A stretch of DNA of 64,000 bases from Basidiobolus meristosporus CBS 931.73. Lineage: Eukaryota; Basidiobolomycota; Basidiobolomycetes; Basidiobolales; Basidiobolaceae. The notes under the pieces were generated by a model. The model did no database searches. It saw only the letters and a list, made by a program, of their open reading frames with translations, and was not told the DNA's origin. A program made the position numbers and the translations under genes. The first letter of the stretch is position 1; every line of letters begins with the position of its first letter. This document shows, piece by piece, positions 1 through 12,045 of this stretch. The DNA lies in NCBI GenBank assembly GCA_002104905.1, contig MCFE01000419.1, positions 1 to 64,000 on the forward strand. Reading direction: 5' to 3'.

Positions 1-2025
1 CCCGCCTCATCACTAGGAGATCTCTGCTCCTTATTAACAGGAACGCTGCCGTTTTTGATGACTTCCCAGTCATCCAGCTCAGCCACGGTAACATCGGTAA
101 ACCCAAATTCCCTGGCCTGGCCAGACAGCTTTCTAGCATATTCCTCTGAGGTGCCTGTTTGGGTTCCGTAAAGGAACGTAACCGGGGGGAGAGGGAATTT
201 TGCATGCTCAAGCACCTCATTTCCCTCTGTCTTCACCGGTGGCTTGGTGGCGTCTTGGTGACTCGAGCTTTCTGATCCCGCATTCGGAGATGGCAATTCT
301 GCCGGTAGAACTTTCATGATCAGGTCTACAGGTTTTAACGAGACGATTATCTGATACCCGATCTCTTTGGTTTCATCCAGCAGACGGAAGCGGAATTTGC
401 AAAGGAGCATGATCAGCGCAAGTTTTCCTTCCTGTAAGGAGAATTGTCTTCCTATGCATGCCCTTGGGCCATCACTGAATGGGATCCACGCGCATGGGTG
501 CCTCTCAGCTTCTTTCTCTGGGCTGAAGCGCTCTGGGTCAAAAACGTTTGGATTCTTCCATAATTTTGGGTCCTTATGAACAGCAGAGATCTGGACTTGT
601 GTAAGTTGGCCTCGTTTGATCTCGTATTCTTTTCCCTCGGAGGTCTTGATAGTGCAGTCATGTTGACAATACTTCAGAACCAGTGGTATGGGCGAATGGA
701 ATCGCAGCGACTCTTTGATGACCATGTCAATGTACTTGCACTTCGCCACTTGCTCCGTGGAAGGAATCTCCCCTGGTTTTATTCCAGCATTCACGATTTC
801 TTGTAGGATCTTTTGCTCTACGTCAGGGTTACGTGCTAACTCGAAGAACGTCCAACTGAGGAATGAAGAGGTGGTGTTATGTCCTGAGGCATATACATCA
901 GTAAGCTGGCCATCATTCTGGACTACGATAGACATCGGGCCCACATACCTGCACTTAGAAATGTGATAATCTCATCTCGGATAAGATTGTCGTCCAGTTT
1001 TTCACCATCTTTGGACTCTGCCGCCAGCATGAAATCCAAGAGGTCTCTTCTAGCGTCCTCTGAAGGAGGATTCAATCTTCGTTGCTTCAGAACATCGTCT
1101 ACAGTATCTCTCAAAGTGGCCAGGTCTCGACGAAACCTAACATTGGCCGTAGTTTGTAACCACTTGGTCCATGTAACAGAGTTGGTTCGTTTCATTATCA
1201 TACTTTGAACATAGTTCAATGCGACCGAGAAGGGATGACGCTAGTTGCAGGTGATTAATACTAGGGATTCCATATAGCATAGTATATTTGACCAGTGGAT
1301 AACCATACCTCGCTATCTTTGTCATCAAGGAGATTGAAGTTATATCCAAAGCCGATTACGCCTATACTCTCTAATGCTAGAGAGATCATCCAACGTGACA
1401 TGTCGATTGGTTCGTCATCCTTCTGGCATGACTCCATGATCTTCAGTAGATCCAGGATACATTTCCCCATAGTGTCGTGATATGCCTGTGTACATGAACA
1501 AGGGGTTAATCGATTTTCAATGACACCAGACGGCTCCTCTTACCTTCATCGCACGAGCACTGAAAGCTGGCATCAGCAATTTGTGGGCAAGAATCCAGTC
1601 TATGATATTCAATCCCAGTCAATCGTGGTTAGAGCAATCAAGCAATTATCAAGCAATTTATTGAATACTACTACTTACCCGGATCTTTTGTTGCTGTGGT
1701 GACCAACCCTCGGCCACTCAGTATGGCAAGGTCTTCGTAGACACTGTATATTTCCTTGGTGAAATCCCCTTCACCAGTGATGAATTTAATCACATCTGGA
1801 TCGCATATTGATACAAGGTCATGCCCTCCTAAATATAAGCGCATCACCGGGCCATACTCATCATGTAAGCGCCTGTAATTGCCAATTACGTCGGGAATTA
1901 CGTCTTTGACGTTACCAAGCAGAATGCTGTTGTTTTCAGAGTTAGGGAACGATCGTGGTATGTAGTACGATATTCAAAGCTTACTGAGGCTTGGGTCCAG
2001 GAATCTCGTCACTTTGACTGCTCAT
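1..2025 (-). CDS. Self-sufficient P450 monooxygenase fused to P450 reductase (CYP505 type), 3' end off window
   Basis: The encoded protein is a fatty-acid-hydroxylase-type P450 whose own C-terminal FMN/FAD reductase supplies electrons (P450foxy/BM3 family). Exons are 2025-1985, 1926-1679, 1599-1544, 1485-1309, 1240-949 and 883-1, the last running off the left edge; phase is kept throughout. Seen in the 565 residues present: N-terminal IPGPKP, the oxygen-activation motif AGHNTT at about 271-276, an ExxR helix (ESLR), PERF, and the heme loop FSDGPRACIG with the cysteine ligand near residue 414. After a hydrophilic linker the flavodoxin-like domain starts near 505 with FLYGTQTGTSEEYA, the FMN phosphate loop. 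The 41-nt first exon was chosen because it supplies the conserved IPGPKP and joins in phase. The missing part should hold the rest of the FMN domain and the FAD/NADPH domain. The family call is firm; the substrate (fatty acids are usual) is inferred. Confidence 0.93.
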
Positions 2026-3883
2026 GATAAAGAATTGTCTGTAGTCTGGGGATTGTTGGCTTGCCTTGATTACGGGCCATCGATACAATGCCTGTGTGCT
2101 TTATATTGATTGTTCTTTCCATTGCGAGCGACTGTCTCATTGGTTCTCTAGCCAGACAGCTCTGTGAAATGCACTTATACATCATGGCCCAGTCACTTCT
2201 CAACTTGATTGGGTGGTTATTACTAATAACCAGGCACAATTCTAGTTATTTATGCCGGTAAGGTAAAACTAATGACGCGTCTTGGTAATGTTGCTGAGCA
2301 TTAAACGTAGTACACCGACCTAATCTTCCGGTATTTCGGATAGATGACAGGGGCGATATTCCTACTTGGTGTTGATCCTCATACACTTCGGAATCAATAA
2401 TTAATGCACACCTTTTGGGGTTTTCTGGATTCAAGGTGGGATGCCGCACATGCTAGGCTCGTATGGATTAGATAGGGAATCGCTGGAGTGGATGCATCGC
2501 AGCATTTTCTCCTCAATTGTTGACGTCTCAACCAGTACAAGCGCATTGCACTCTGCGTGTACGGCTATCCGAACGGGGATGTGGTACACAGGCACCAAAC
2601 ATCATCATCAATACTATTCCAGACTAGTTTGTGGCTGCTCAACTGACTGTTATCCGACTCTCTGAGGTTGAGATTTCTCTATGCATCAGATCAAGGATTC
2701 GCTGCAGAATGTAGCATGATTGTAGAAGGCGGAGTGGCAAATGATTTACACCTGTTGTTCAGGTGATTGAGCCTGAATATAGGCTTCAAGGCATACTGTG
2801 CACTTCGACACCAACCAGATATGGATCTCCTTCAGTGCAGAGCCCCGCCAAATTGGCTCTGTGGCGTTGAGAATTGCTTGAAACCCTTGATGAACTGGGC
2901 TTGTGTTTGATAATGCTATTACGAATCCCTTTATGTATGTTTCGAACTTTGCAACCACAAACGAGTAGACGTACGTATATAAGGCATACGTACTAAACCA
3001 GTATGCACCTATCCCCGTAGCTTTAAGCCAATTACACATGCTTTCAATGGGCACATGACTCTTTTCGATATCTTTGACATCTGACGAGCTCTGGATCCCA
3101 CTCTCTTTAAAACAATGATCATTACCTTATCTGGTAGGATGCATCATACGACATATACGGGAATGCTGGGGTACATGGACCTCATTGGCCTCCGGCTTGA
3201 AGCGAGTTTGGTGGTTACGAAGGTCGAATGATCAGGGTGACTGTTCATTACGACTAAAGGCATGAGCGATGGATCCGAGGGGTTTTGTTTAACCTAGCTT
3301 ACGTACAAAACCAATCTCGCCTACCCCGTTATTTAGGTATTCATTTCACCTTTGTAGATCAAATTTAACATCAGCTCTAAGCGCCCAATCGCTGTGACGT
3401 ATACTGGCCTACGTTCTCTTGTGGCTTGTCATGGTAGGTTAGCATTGGCTGGACTTCGATGCTGATCTCAGATAAAGGGGACGCTGTTGGTCTAATACAT
3501 GGAGAGCATCCCAGCGCTTTCACCGCAGCAGCAGCTGAGCCAAGCCAGGCACCCTGGATCTGGATGATTATATGCCCATCCCAGGCATTACCTTTTGTGC
3601 CTGTAGTTGGTGCAAATAGTGGACATCGGCGTGCTGATGGATATGACGGTAAAGAGTGCAAGCCCGTCTAGTGTAGAATAACAAGTGAGCAGGTGAAGGT
3701 CACCAAGTGGACATGTAGAATTCCATGATGCCTAATAAATGACGATATGGTGATTGAAGCGTTTCAGAAAGCATGGATGAAACGAATGAAAAGCTCAATA
3801 AAACTGCTGCCCCAACTCAAGTAGCACCTGAGAAAGGTTCCTTGAGCTCTCCTACCTTCAACGTAGATGAGACATCCGCTACC
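2026..3883. other. Intergenic stretch without a convincing gene
   Basis: It lies between the divergent P450 and tyrosinase starts, so it should hold both promoters. The longest open frame is 2746-3054 on the minus strand (102 codons, hydrophobic). It matches no family I know and has no evident intron-linked partner. A frame from 3773 runs into the tyrosinase, but its first 37 residues are hydrophilic and precede a better start at 3884. Confidence 0.5.
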
Positions 3884-4899
3884 ATGATCCATTCAGTAGT
3901 TTATAGTTGCGTACTCATTGTGCTGCTGTGGAGCTCAGCATGTACTGGGCAGTGTTCTCGGGTCCGGGCCAGAAGGGAGATTAGGGAGCTCTCATCTAGA
4001 AGCCGTTTTCGATTCATTGGCGCGATCAATCAACTAAAACGAAACGGCGTTTACGACCGTATCACTCGTTCACACAATCGGGAATTTCGCTTTTTCCACT
4101 GGTTCCCCATGTTCTTTCCTTGGCATCGGCTGTACATCCGACGATTCGAACAAGCACTACAGAATATCGACTCTTCCATCACCTTACCTTACTGGGTATA
4201 GTTATACTTCATCGTAAATGGACACATTGGACTAACTTTGCCTTGCTGCAGGATTGGACCAAAGACGCTGATTCACCCCTTGATTCACCCGTGTTTTCCT
4301 GGTTTGGGGGAGAAGGACGCGAGCGGGATGGCTGTGTGTCTACTGGACCCTTCGCGGGATGGAGAGTGACTACTCCCAATCGACACTGTCTACAACGAGT
4401 GTTTAGGGAGGATTTCCAAGACCTGTATAGCTCATCGGACACCATCAGTAACATTATACAATCGGCCAGTGATTTCCGCGAGTTCCGGAAGATGTTTGAG
4501 AACCACCCTCATGGAGGGATCCATCACTCCATTGGCGGGGATATGGATCAGACCTGGAGCTCCAATGAGTAGGTTGATACGATCTCTTTGGCTGATACAT
4601 TCTCATCGCTTCTCTCTAGCCCATTGTTTTGGATACACCATGCCTTCGTGGATAAAGTATGGTGGAATTGGCAACAGACACACCCAAATGCAAACGGATA
4701 CAACGGAAGAACTTTCAACGGTCGATTAGCCAGCACAAGCGATGCTCTACCCGCGTTAGGACTGAGGGTATCCCAAGTACTGAACATTCACGATCTATGC
4801 TACACTTACTCCAATAGTGAGCAAGATGGTGGGGATGGGGGCGAGGATGATGAGGATGGAGATGAGAATGATCGAGGGGACGGGGACGGGGATGAGTGA
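3884..4899 (+). CDS. Tyrosinase (type-3 copper oxidase), short secreted form
   Basis: Tyrosinases oxidise mono- and o-diphenols to quinones using a dinuclear copper centre. Exons are 3884-4195, 4252-4568 and 4620-4899, giving 302 residues. CuA ligands are probably His64 (SHN), His72 (FHW) and His81 (FFPWHR, followed by RLYIRRFE). CuB ligands are probably His191 and His195 in HPHGGIHHSIGGDM, plus the His216/His217 pair in DPLFWIHHAFVD, which is formed across the second splice junction. The start at 3884 (context accATG) gives a hydrophobic N-terminus like a signal peptide; an in-frame ATG at 3773 would bury it. Only seven residues separate the first two CuA histidines, a tight loop compared with bacterial enzymes. 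The last 33 residues or so are almost all Asp, Glu and Gly. It has no long C-terminal lid domain, as in the short fungal class. It is convergent with the RNase T2 gene. Pigment or phenol-oxidation roles are inferred. Confidence 0.93.
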
Positions 4900-5122
4900 G
4901 ATGCTGTCTAGCGGTGGTATATAGCAGAGCATATTAATTTAATTAGGCAACTTACCTGGATGTTTGACATGTTGAGGCAATCACCCAACGACAGATTTAT
5001 TCGGTGATTAGATATCATTATGGCTAGTTACTGCAGTAAACAATACATTCTTGCTTGTGAATCTTCGATTGAAAATAAAAATACAACTGGTACGGACGCT
5101 TACAGGAGGCAAGCCAACTACA

Positions 5123-6089
5123 CTATACATACTTTCGCGGATAGTAGATCACCTTGTAGCACCCACGATTCCCTGTCAACCTTTTGCTTGGCACATAGTT
5201 TGAAGCCCCTCGAACATGGAACCACATGAAGATCTCTTGAAGCATGCTTCTTCCGCGGCAACGCAAGAATACTTGGATTCCCAACTCTTCCTCAATGGCG
5301 TCGGCGAACTGGTCACGGTCGTATGTCTTTCCAGGAGTGATTCCCTTGTTGGCAAGTGCCTGATAGATGTCATATTTCTTTCGAAGATCCAACGCAGTAC
5401 GGAAGAAATCCCGGACCTCTGCATACTTCGTGTAGTTGCTATAGCATCTAGGATTCAAAGTAGTTACGCAAGTCCCGTGCTTATTCCATTCGTGCGACCT
5501 GATGCATTGGCGTAGAGATTAGGGAGAATTTCAAGACGAGGAAGTATCGAAATTCACCGCTTACCAAAAGGATGGATTGTGGCCTTTGTATGATGGCCAA
5601 TATTCATTCATGTCGTCAAACAGCTGGCCATCAGCCTTGATTATGGTGTCCATGTTATTGTACAAGCGTGTGCTGTCGCAACCATTTTCCGGGCCATGAC
5701 CACCATCACTACCGAGAGCACAATGGTTAAAAGTATGGTCGGTGCATCGCAAATATATCAACACTCACCAAGTATCAGGCCACAGGCCATGCATAGTGAA
5801 CGAATCTTTAGGCCCATAGCCGACTATCCACTGGAGACCAGGAAAAAACGCATTAGCACTCAGTTGCTGTGAGACATATCCGGTTCATTCAAACACTCAC
5901 TTGTTGGGCAAGAACGAGAAGGCCGTATTTGGGACTACAGCAGGTGTCAACATTCCTAACTTTACAAGACAATACGTCGGGGCAAGTGGTATTCCTGGCG
6001 ATGTCCAAACCGAACGGTTTTTGATCAAAGGCAGTTACTAGCATGGGGGCCCCATACAGGAAGAGAAGGGTGCAGATGTGCTTTAGCAT
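5123..6089 (-). CDS. Secreted ribonuclease T2
   Basis: RNase T2 enzymes cut RNA through a 2',3'-cyclic phosphate, in the vacuole or outside the cell. Exons are 6089-5901, 5830-5769, 5708-5565 and 5498-5123, giving 256 residues, normal for the family. A signal peptide covers roughly residues 1-20 (MLKHICTLLFLYG...). Catalytic segment CAS I reads FTMHGLWPDTC with His77, the last Cys being completed across a splice. CAS II reads HEWNKHGTC at 134-142 with Glu135 and His139. Cysteines expected in disulfides are present (CCSPKYG, CDGGHG, HGTC, CRG, GCY). All three introns (60-70 bp) have GT..AG borders. The 3' end faces the tyrosinase gene with 223 bp between the stop codons. Both active-site segments are intact, so the enzyme should be active. 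Confidence 0.95.
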
Positions 6090-7301
6090 CTCAGGCTTGG
6101 TTGGTAAGGGTAGGTAGGGAAATAAGAAACTACCGGAACCTACTACATACCCACACCTATTTAACCACTAACCGTTGAATTGAGAAGGCATCTCCAAGTC
6201 ACCTGAGATTTATTGTATACTTCCTTCCTTCCAATGGGCATCAACAATTATCACTCCTGACCACACGATTGGCCAACTGGCCAATTACCAGTCACGGAAC
6301 AAACGTCTGCCCATAAGGTAGTGGGTAGCTACTGAGATTAAATGCTAGTGTAACTCGACTTTGACACAATAACATTAATCAATGGACCCCCAGACTTGAC
6401 ACCGCCACCATGCATCACTCCATGGATGTCCCGAAAACCATTGTCTCTACGGTCCCCGACGTTTCAAAATCCCAGAAGATGGTTTGAAAGGGAAAGCTGC
6501 CGCCTACGTTATCAAATGCGAATGAGGAACCCCTGATGGTAAGGGGAGCAGGAGAGAATCATTGTAAAGGGGATTGAGACCAATTATGACGCGGCCAGTG
6601 GTCAGCGTGATTCGCCGAAGCCTCTCACCTGACTGTTGCTATCAATAAAGGAAGCCGCAATCTATATGCAGATGTCAGCAGAACGGGCACATGCAGGCAG
6701 CAGGGAAACCATGACCTAAGCTCATCTGAATCGATCCTCCATCGCTAGCGAGGTTGTCGTGTCATCGGGGTCTCAGTCACCAATTGTTTAACCTCATTAG
6801 ATAGGTGAAGCGTTCCCGAATGGTCGACTTGGTGCCTTGAGATAGCGCTCAATAGGGTTTGGCATGGTGCAAATATGGCAATGGATCGGATTTAATCGAG
6901 TAGCAAGGGGGGAAGGAGATTCTAGAAATCGTGATATTTGTGATTGCAACCTATCCCATTCGTCGAACTACACTGGAGTGGATCTGTGATGGTGAGTTGT
7001 CAATTACGGTCAAGAGGCTACTTGGAGTAGACATGCATTTTAGGGAATCCCATATAAGGCATTATTCAATATCGACTTGGCTCGGATAATCGTGGGCGGC
7101 CAGCGCCTGGTGGAATCCAGAGCAGATGTAACCAGCGAGGAAGAGGCGTCTGCAATAGGTTCAACGTTGTCGAGCTTTCAGGCGTAAACAATGGGTATTG
7201 GTAGGTATTGGTTTATTGGAGGATTCAGATTACAGTTCTACGAAGTAAACAGAGAGGGAAAAATGTTTACATGTCTGCCAGCCGAAATTCCCCACTGCGT
7301 A
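6090..7301. other. Intergenic, no gene seen
   Basis: No open frame of 60 codons or more occurs on either strand. The part next to 6089 should hold the RNase T2 promoter, and the part next to 7302 the 3' region of PMP3. No RNA gene or repeat was recognised. Confidence 0.5.
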
Positions 7302-7541
7302 CTAGTATTTCAGAATAATATAGAATGCGTGAATGATGCCTAGGATACGCAGTTCATGTTGTTAGTAGCGAATAGCATGTGAGTATCAGATTTGAGAGCA
7401 CTCACCTGGGATAAAGCCAAGAATAGTCAGACCAATATTGATGAGGAGGTCAACGCCGCAACCGCGCTCCAGAAGGACACCCAGGGGAGGGAATATAACG
7501 GCGAAGATAAACTTGAAGATATCGGAGCAGGTGAGGGCCAT
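7302..7541 (-). CDS. PMP3: Plasma membrane proteolipid 3 (Pmp3/UPF0057)
   Basis: Pmp3 proteins are tiny hydrophobic plasma-membrane proteolipids linked to membrane potential and to salt and cold tolerance. Exons are 7541-7406 and 7339-7302, giving 57 residues; the 66-bp intron splits a Gly codon. The protein shows the two membrane segments of the family. The first (about 8-24) is IFKFIFAVIFPPLGVLLERG, with the signature PPLGV, and is followed by CGVD. The second (about 30-53) contains LLINIGLTILGFIPGIIHA. It ends FYIILKY. Length, the PPLGV...GC...N..L...G..PG..HA pattern and the intron position relative to the PG are typical. The gene falls below common ORF cut-offs because exon 1 codes for only 45 residues. 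A TATATAAG box lies about 57 bp upstream on the coding strand. Confidence 0.95.
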
Positions 7542-7597
7542 ACTTGATTAAACTTGAAGACGGGGATGATCTAATCCTTGTCAATAAGAATGCCCAC

Positions 7598-7605
7598 CTT
7601 ATATA
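7598..7605 (-). promoter_or_regulatory. TATA box of PMP3
   Basis: TATATAAG on the minus strand, 57 bp upstream of the PMP3 ATG. It is followed by a GTGGG motif and a short leader. Position and sequence fit a TATA element; the assignment is inferred. Confidence 0.5.
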
Positions 7606-8337
7606 CCGTTGCCAAAGCGTTCAAGGCAAGATGACGGTACATTCCCAGCTTGGAGTACCGTCATCATCTCGCCACATTAATGAATCATGCTCAGCACCTG
7701 TGACGAATGGCAGATCATTCGTGGAGTGCATAAATGAAGGCAAATCTAACCGTTCATAGGAATGGCTGATGTCATACCCATGATACTATGGAACCCACGG
7801 ACTTACATCATACCTCAATCATAGCCAACTCACGTCTCACCATTGCTTCCAACGATACCTTCTTCCAGGTGGCGCGACATTCACTTTTGTTCGGAATATT
7901 GATGAGAGTAGATTCCAGGGGGGCGGTAAGTGCGACCGGCTTCGCTGGAATCCACGGCTTTTGTTTCGAAGAAGCGCCCTCATGCCCGCAGGAAAATCTC
8001 TAGCAGTGAGGCACAAGACCTTGCATTTACAAGACAATCAATTATCGCATTAATTTATTTAACGTTGTAAGCAAATTATTCACATCGGACAGTCATCCAT
8101 TCTAGAATGAGAGGGTACTACTTGGCGTTAGAAGTGTACTCTTGAAAGGAAGTCAGCAAGTCTATGTTGTTTGATGACGGTGTGGTATACAGTTGCTACA
8201 GAAAGGTAGTGACGAAGGGATGGGTGAGGTATATAGTAGTTGATGCCACCAATCCATCTATGAGAGAAATTTCACCATCAAATGGGCAAATATTACAATT
8301 GAAAATTAGTCGTATTTCTTGGCACACACTAAAGTGA
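7606..8337. other. Intergenic, no gene seen
   Basis: The stretch lies between the PMP3 promoter and the 3' end of the hexokinase-like gene. Small overlapping open frames (7788-8003 plus, 7837-8037 minus) have no recognisable content. Confidence 0.45.
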
Positions 8338-9899
8338 TCAGCAGCGAAGCTTGAACTGAAGCATAGCCCCAACACCCGCGCCCACGGACAAGTTCTCTAC
8401 CAGGCCAAATCGGACTTTGTCGCCATTTTCCCCAAGCAGATCTCTGACGGTGGAGCAGAGGCGGTGGTGGTACTGATGGTACTGATGGAGCACTCGTCCA
8501 TCAAGGGAGACCGAAACGATCTTCTCTGGATCATTTTGAATGTGTCGTTCAATCAGCCCGGCCAGACAAGCCCCCACCAAGCTCGCAGCCCTAGTACACA
8601 CCTGCTGGCATAGGCATTTGACGATCTCGCGGTCGGAGATGGAGGTGGAGATATTCAATGTATGCTTCAGCAACCTCTTGACAGTCAATAGATCAGGAGA
8701 CTTGTCACTACAAAGAACCCGTTAGCCAAACTCAAGTTAAAATCGCGGCCACCGTAACAAGACGTACCTTTCCATGACAATCATTTGCTCGAAATCAAAG
8801 AGGTAAGGTGTGCTCAAATCGTTTGGTAGCTTTCCACCAAACAGCACCCCTTTCAGCACCATGCTCTCCATAGCTAGGCGCACGATTTCACCGATATACA
8901 TGCCCGAGGTCATCTTTTCAAATCGTTGAAGCCCAGGAAGATGGGACTCCTCGTCTATTTTCAGGTCAAACTTGTTACGTTTGACTTGCGCGCCCTCTAC
9001 GTTGAACCCTCCACATTCGGTATTGAAGATCATCTTGTCGACACCTAGCAGCGACTTCCATTTTGGCAGCTGCTCCAGTGAATCCAAATAGGCAATATTC
9101 GTACCCGAATCAATGAAGCAGCCAATGGTGGTCTGTGAACAAACGGAATAGGCATGCGCAAGAAGACTGGTAATGGTGTCGTTTTGTATGGTCAAAATAT
9201 CTGCCACAATACCCTGAAACCAAACATGAGTCTCTGTGATTGGCCATTACGTCTCATACAAAAGTACCTTTTTCTTGAAAGCCTCGAAAAGAAGCTCCCC
9301 GATATCTCTACTCAATAATCCGGGGACTCTGAAGCCCTTACAGAACGACAGCACTTGGCCTTTGCCCACCCCTTGATGACTAGAGACACAGATGTTAGTT
9401 TGAGGAAAGTGTTCGTTGTTTAGAATGCATCCAACCTTAGAGGAAAAGCCAAGCTTGCGGCGAGTGGAAGGTTCGAGTTTAAAGGAATATGAAGTTCGTT
9501 CAGCAAGAATGCTAGGCAATTCGCGACGAAACTGAAAAGCTTCTTCGCATTTTCTCTGGCGTTGGCATCAACCACGTACTTCTGTAGGGCAAGCTCGTAC
9601 TTACGTCCGCCCACAAACGTGACTGCGCCAACCCCGAGAGTTGCTTCATCTATCATGACCAAGAGGAACTTCCCCTTCTCGTCACCGGTAGGGAGGGACG
9701 AAACATACCCGGGAAGCATAGCTAAACTTGAGCTAGCATTTGAAAGCCCGTTCTTGACCTCCTCGACGAAGTGAGATTTGACTCGCAATAGATCCTCTCG
9801 ATTGATTTTGAAGTCATTCTCGAATACGCCAGTCTTTACCTCAGCTACTGGTAGGGTCGGGGTTGGTACAGGGAGACTCAAATCTATTGACGTAGACAT
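8338..9899 (-). CDS. Atypical hexokinase-like protein, probably not catalytic
   Basis: Exons are 9899-9436, 9379-9268, 9213-8768 and 8707-8338, giving 463 residues, close to a fungal hexokinase. The fold is clear from LAMLPGYVSSLPTG, CKGF (for TKGF), NDTITSLLAHAY (for NDTVGTLLA), SGTNIAY (for GTGTNAAY), FNTECGGF (for INTEWGAF), SHLPGLQRFEKMTSG and MYIGEIVRL. Key sites are lost. The phosphate-1 loop, normally DLGGTNFR after KGxFL, reads MIDEATLGVGAV. The C-terminal adenosine motif, normally DGSGxGAA, reads SVGAGVGAM. The Asp of NDT is kept. Loss of the nucleotide loop predicts that it cannot phosphorylate sugar. Aspergilli have non-catalytic hexokinase relatives (XprF/HxkC) that act in regulation, so a sensor or regulatory role is a fair inference. 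It is transcribed divergently from TSC13. Confidence 0.88.
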
Positions 9900-10802
9900 T
9901 AATAGGGAATGACTATTGTGTGTGAAACTATGAGGATATTAAAGGTTTGACAGGTTAAACACAAGGGACCAAAACAACAAGTTCCCGGTAGCACATTACC
10001 TCGGGGATTTTTAAATGATTTCGGTTTTTTTTCCAACCAATCGAATAGGCTCCCCGGTGGATTTCTATTTCTTGATTGGTACCTTCCCCGAGAAGATTCG
10101 ATTGTCGAGGTTCTCAGAAATCACGGAGTTATGGTATTTCAGATTCTATTGTTTGGCTCATGCCCAATGACCCTACATCAACCCGTATGTGGGGCTGGCC
10201 TAGACTCGACGAGTGTATATGGATGGATGCGAGCCGTTTTTGGGATTTCTGGTAAATTTGGATTTAAAATTTGGTTGCACATTGGACCGGTGATGCGTGG
10301 TAACAAAGCGCGGTGACCGGTCTTGGTGGCAACAGTATCTCCCTCGTCTGATTGAGGACCTACATTATTGGAGATCCCGAGAGACTCAGTGTATGTCACA
10401 AATCTGGAGGTTACAACTTTAATTTCTGAAGATCGTGTTTTCCATATTTCTATAGCTGGCTCAGTAGCCACAATTATGGGATGGGTGTGGGTTGGATTTT
10501 TCTGAGCCCAGCTAAATCGCAAGGCCTGCGAGCGGCCATTGATGGTGGCTGTTGGTGCTGATGCTAATCAGGTTTTCGACCCCGCTGTTGCCGAGGCGAT
10601 GGGCCAATGTGAGTGTCGGATGGGCATCTTCACACTCACTCGATTGATGGACATCAAATATGTGGCAATCCCTACAAAATTTTCGCTGCATGACAAATGC
10701 CAATTCCGCTTGAGGAACCTAATGGACCAATGAACTCGTGTGCTTGCATGCTGAGCTCACTTAAATAATCTACGTACTACACTTGGGCTAACCTAAGCTA
10801 TC
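9900..10802. other. Divergent promoter region between hexokinase-like gene and TSC13
   Basis: About 900 bp separate two divergent starts. It contains T-rich and GATT-rich tracts near 10010-10080. The open frames here (10178-10522 minus, 10539-10733 plus) resemble no protein and lack splice context. No RNA gene seen. Confidence 0.5.
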
Positions 10803-12045
10803 ATGAAAGTAGTTGTCGCCCTGCGTCCTTCGAAGGGTAGTAATACCCCCAAGAAATCTTCCACCTTCCCCCTTACTCTGGAACTTGAGAAAGATGCTAC
10901 TATCAGAGATGTGAAGAATGCTATTGCCAAGAAAAGTATGCTTGTTACTCCACGTTCTTGCCATCTGTGTTTATGACTGACGTATCATTCGCCTCTCCCA
11001 GATCCCAAATACTACATCGACAGACAGAAGATCACTTCAGCAGGTATGTCACTGGTCTGCATTTGAATTACCTTTGTTACAGCGCTCTCATTGCTCCCAA
11101 ATGTAGCCAATCTCCCACTCGAGAATGCCACCCCATTATCTGAGTGCAACGTTGTTGATGGAGGTATGTGAATATATCGCACTAGAACTTGTTTGAAGGT
11201 ATTAACTCGGCGTTGTTTTTTTCAGACACTCTGTATTTCAAAGATCTCGGTCCCCAAATCGGCTGGAAAACTGTCTTCCTTATCGAATATGCTGGTCCCC
11301 TCTTCATCCACCCCATCTTTTACTACCTTGGGAACTACATTTATGGATCCACTTTTGAACATAGTAAGCTTCAGAGGTACCGGCGGCTTCTACCCACTAT
11401 TTAACTCTAGCGCACTTTGGCTAATTTACATTTTGGTTGTCAAGCGTTTCCTTCTTCCTTGTGCTTTTCCATTTTGCCAAGAGAGAGCTGGAGACATTGT
11501 TCGTTCACCGATTCAGCCATGGAACCATGCCCTTCCAAAACGTGTTCAAGAACTCCTTCCACTACCACGTTTTATCCGGTGTTAACATAGCCTTCTGGCT
11601 ATATGGCCCTTGGTATGGTAAAGGAACCGAGAATGCGGAAGTTTCCAAGCTCTTCACTTTCGTTTGTATCTTTGTGTTCTTCGTAAGTGGCTTTTCCCGA
11701 AATCCATACTTCTGTAAATATGCTTATCGCATTGTAACGTAGTTTGCCGAATTCTCCAACTTGCTGACCCATATCACCTTGCGCAACCTTCGCCCTCCTG
11801 GCACCCGTGTTCGCCGTATCCCATACGGATATGGTTTCGACTGGGTCAGCTGTCCCAACTACTTTTTCGAAACTGTCGCCTGGGTTGCTTTCTCGGTGTT
11901 GACAAACAGCTACGCCGCCTGGCTCTTCGTTCTGGTTGCTTACGGACAAATGTATCTTTGGGCGATCAAGAAGCACAAGAACTATCTCAAGGAGTTCAAG
12001 GATTATCCTAAGAATCGTAAAGCCATCATTCCTTTCGTTGTTTAA
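10803..12045 (+). CDS. TSC13: Very-long-chain trans-2-enoyl-CoA reductase (Tsc13)
   Basis: Tsc13 performs the last step of each very-long-chain fatty acid elongation cycle in the ER, reducing trans-2-enoyl-CoA with NADPH for sphingolipid synthesis. Exons are 10803-10935, 11002-11043, 11107-11163, 11226-11376, 11445-11682 and 11743-12045, giving 307 residues, the usual length. The N-terminal ~75 residues form the ubiquitin-like domain seen in this family (start MKVVVALRPS). The steroid-5-alpha-reductase-like membrane part follows. It includes LGPQIGWKTVFLIEYAGPL, HFAKRELETLFVHRFS, GTMPF, FKNSFHYHVLSG, and the C-terminal block IPYGYGFDWVSCPNYFFE, ending RKAIIPFVV. The fourth intron was placed at the donor in AG|GTACC because only that choice keeps phase and gives HSKLQSVSF before LVLFHFAKRE. 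The first three introns interrupt the ubiquitin-like part. Confidence 0.95.

Noticed and set aside
2746-3054. 102-codon hydrophobic frame on the minus strand
   Set aside because: No family resemblance, no splice partners, and weak start context.
3773-3883. Upstream ATG giving a 37-residue extension of the tyrosinase
   Set aside because: It would place a hydrophilic stretch before the signal-peptide-like segment; ATG at 3884 has a good context and fits secretion.
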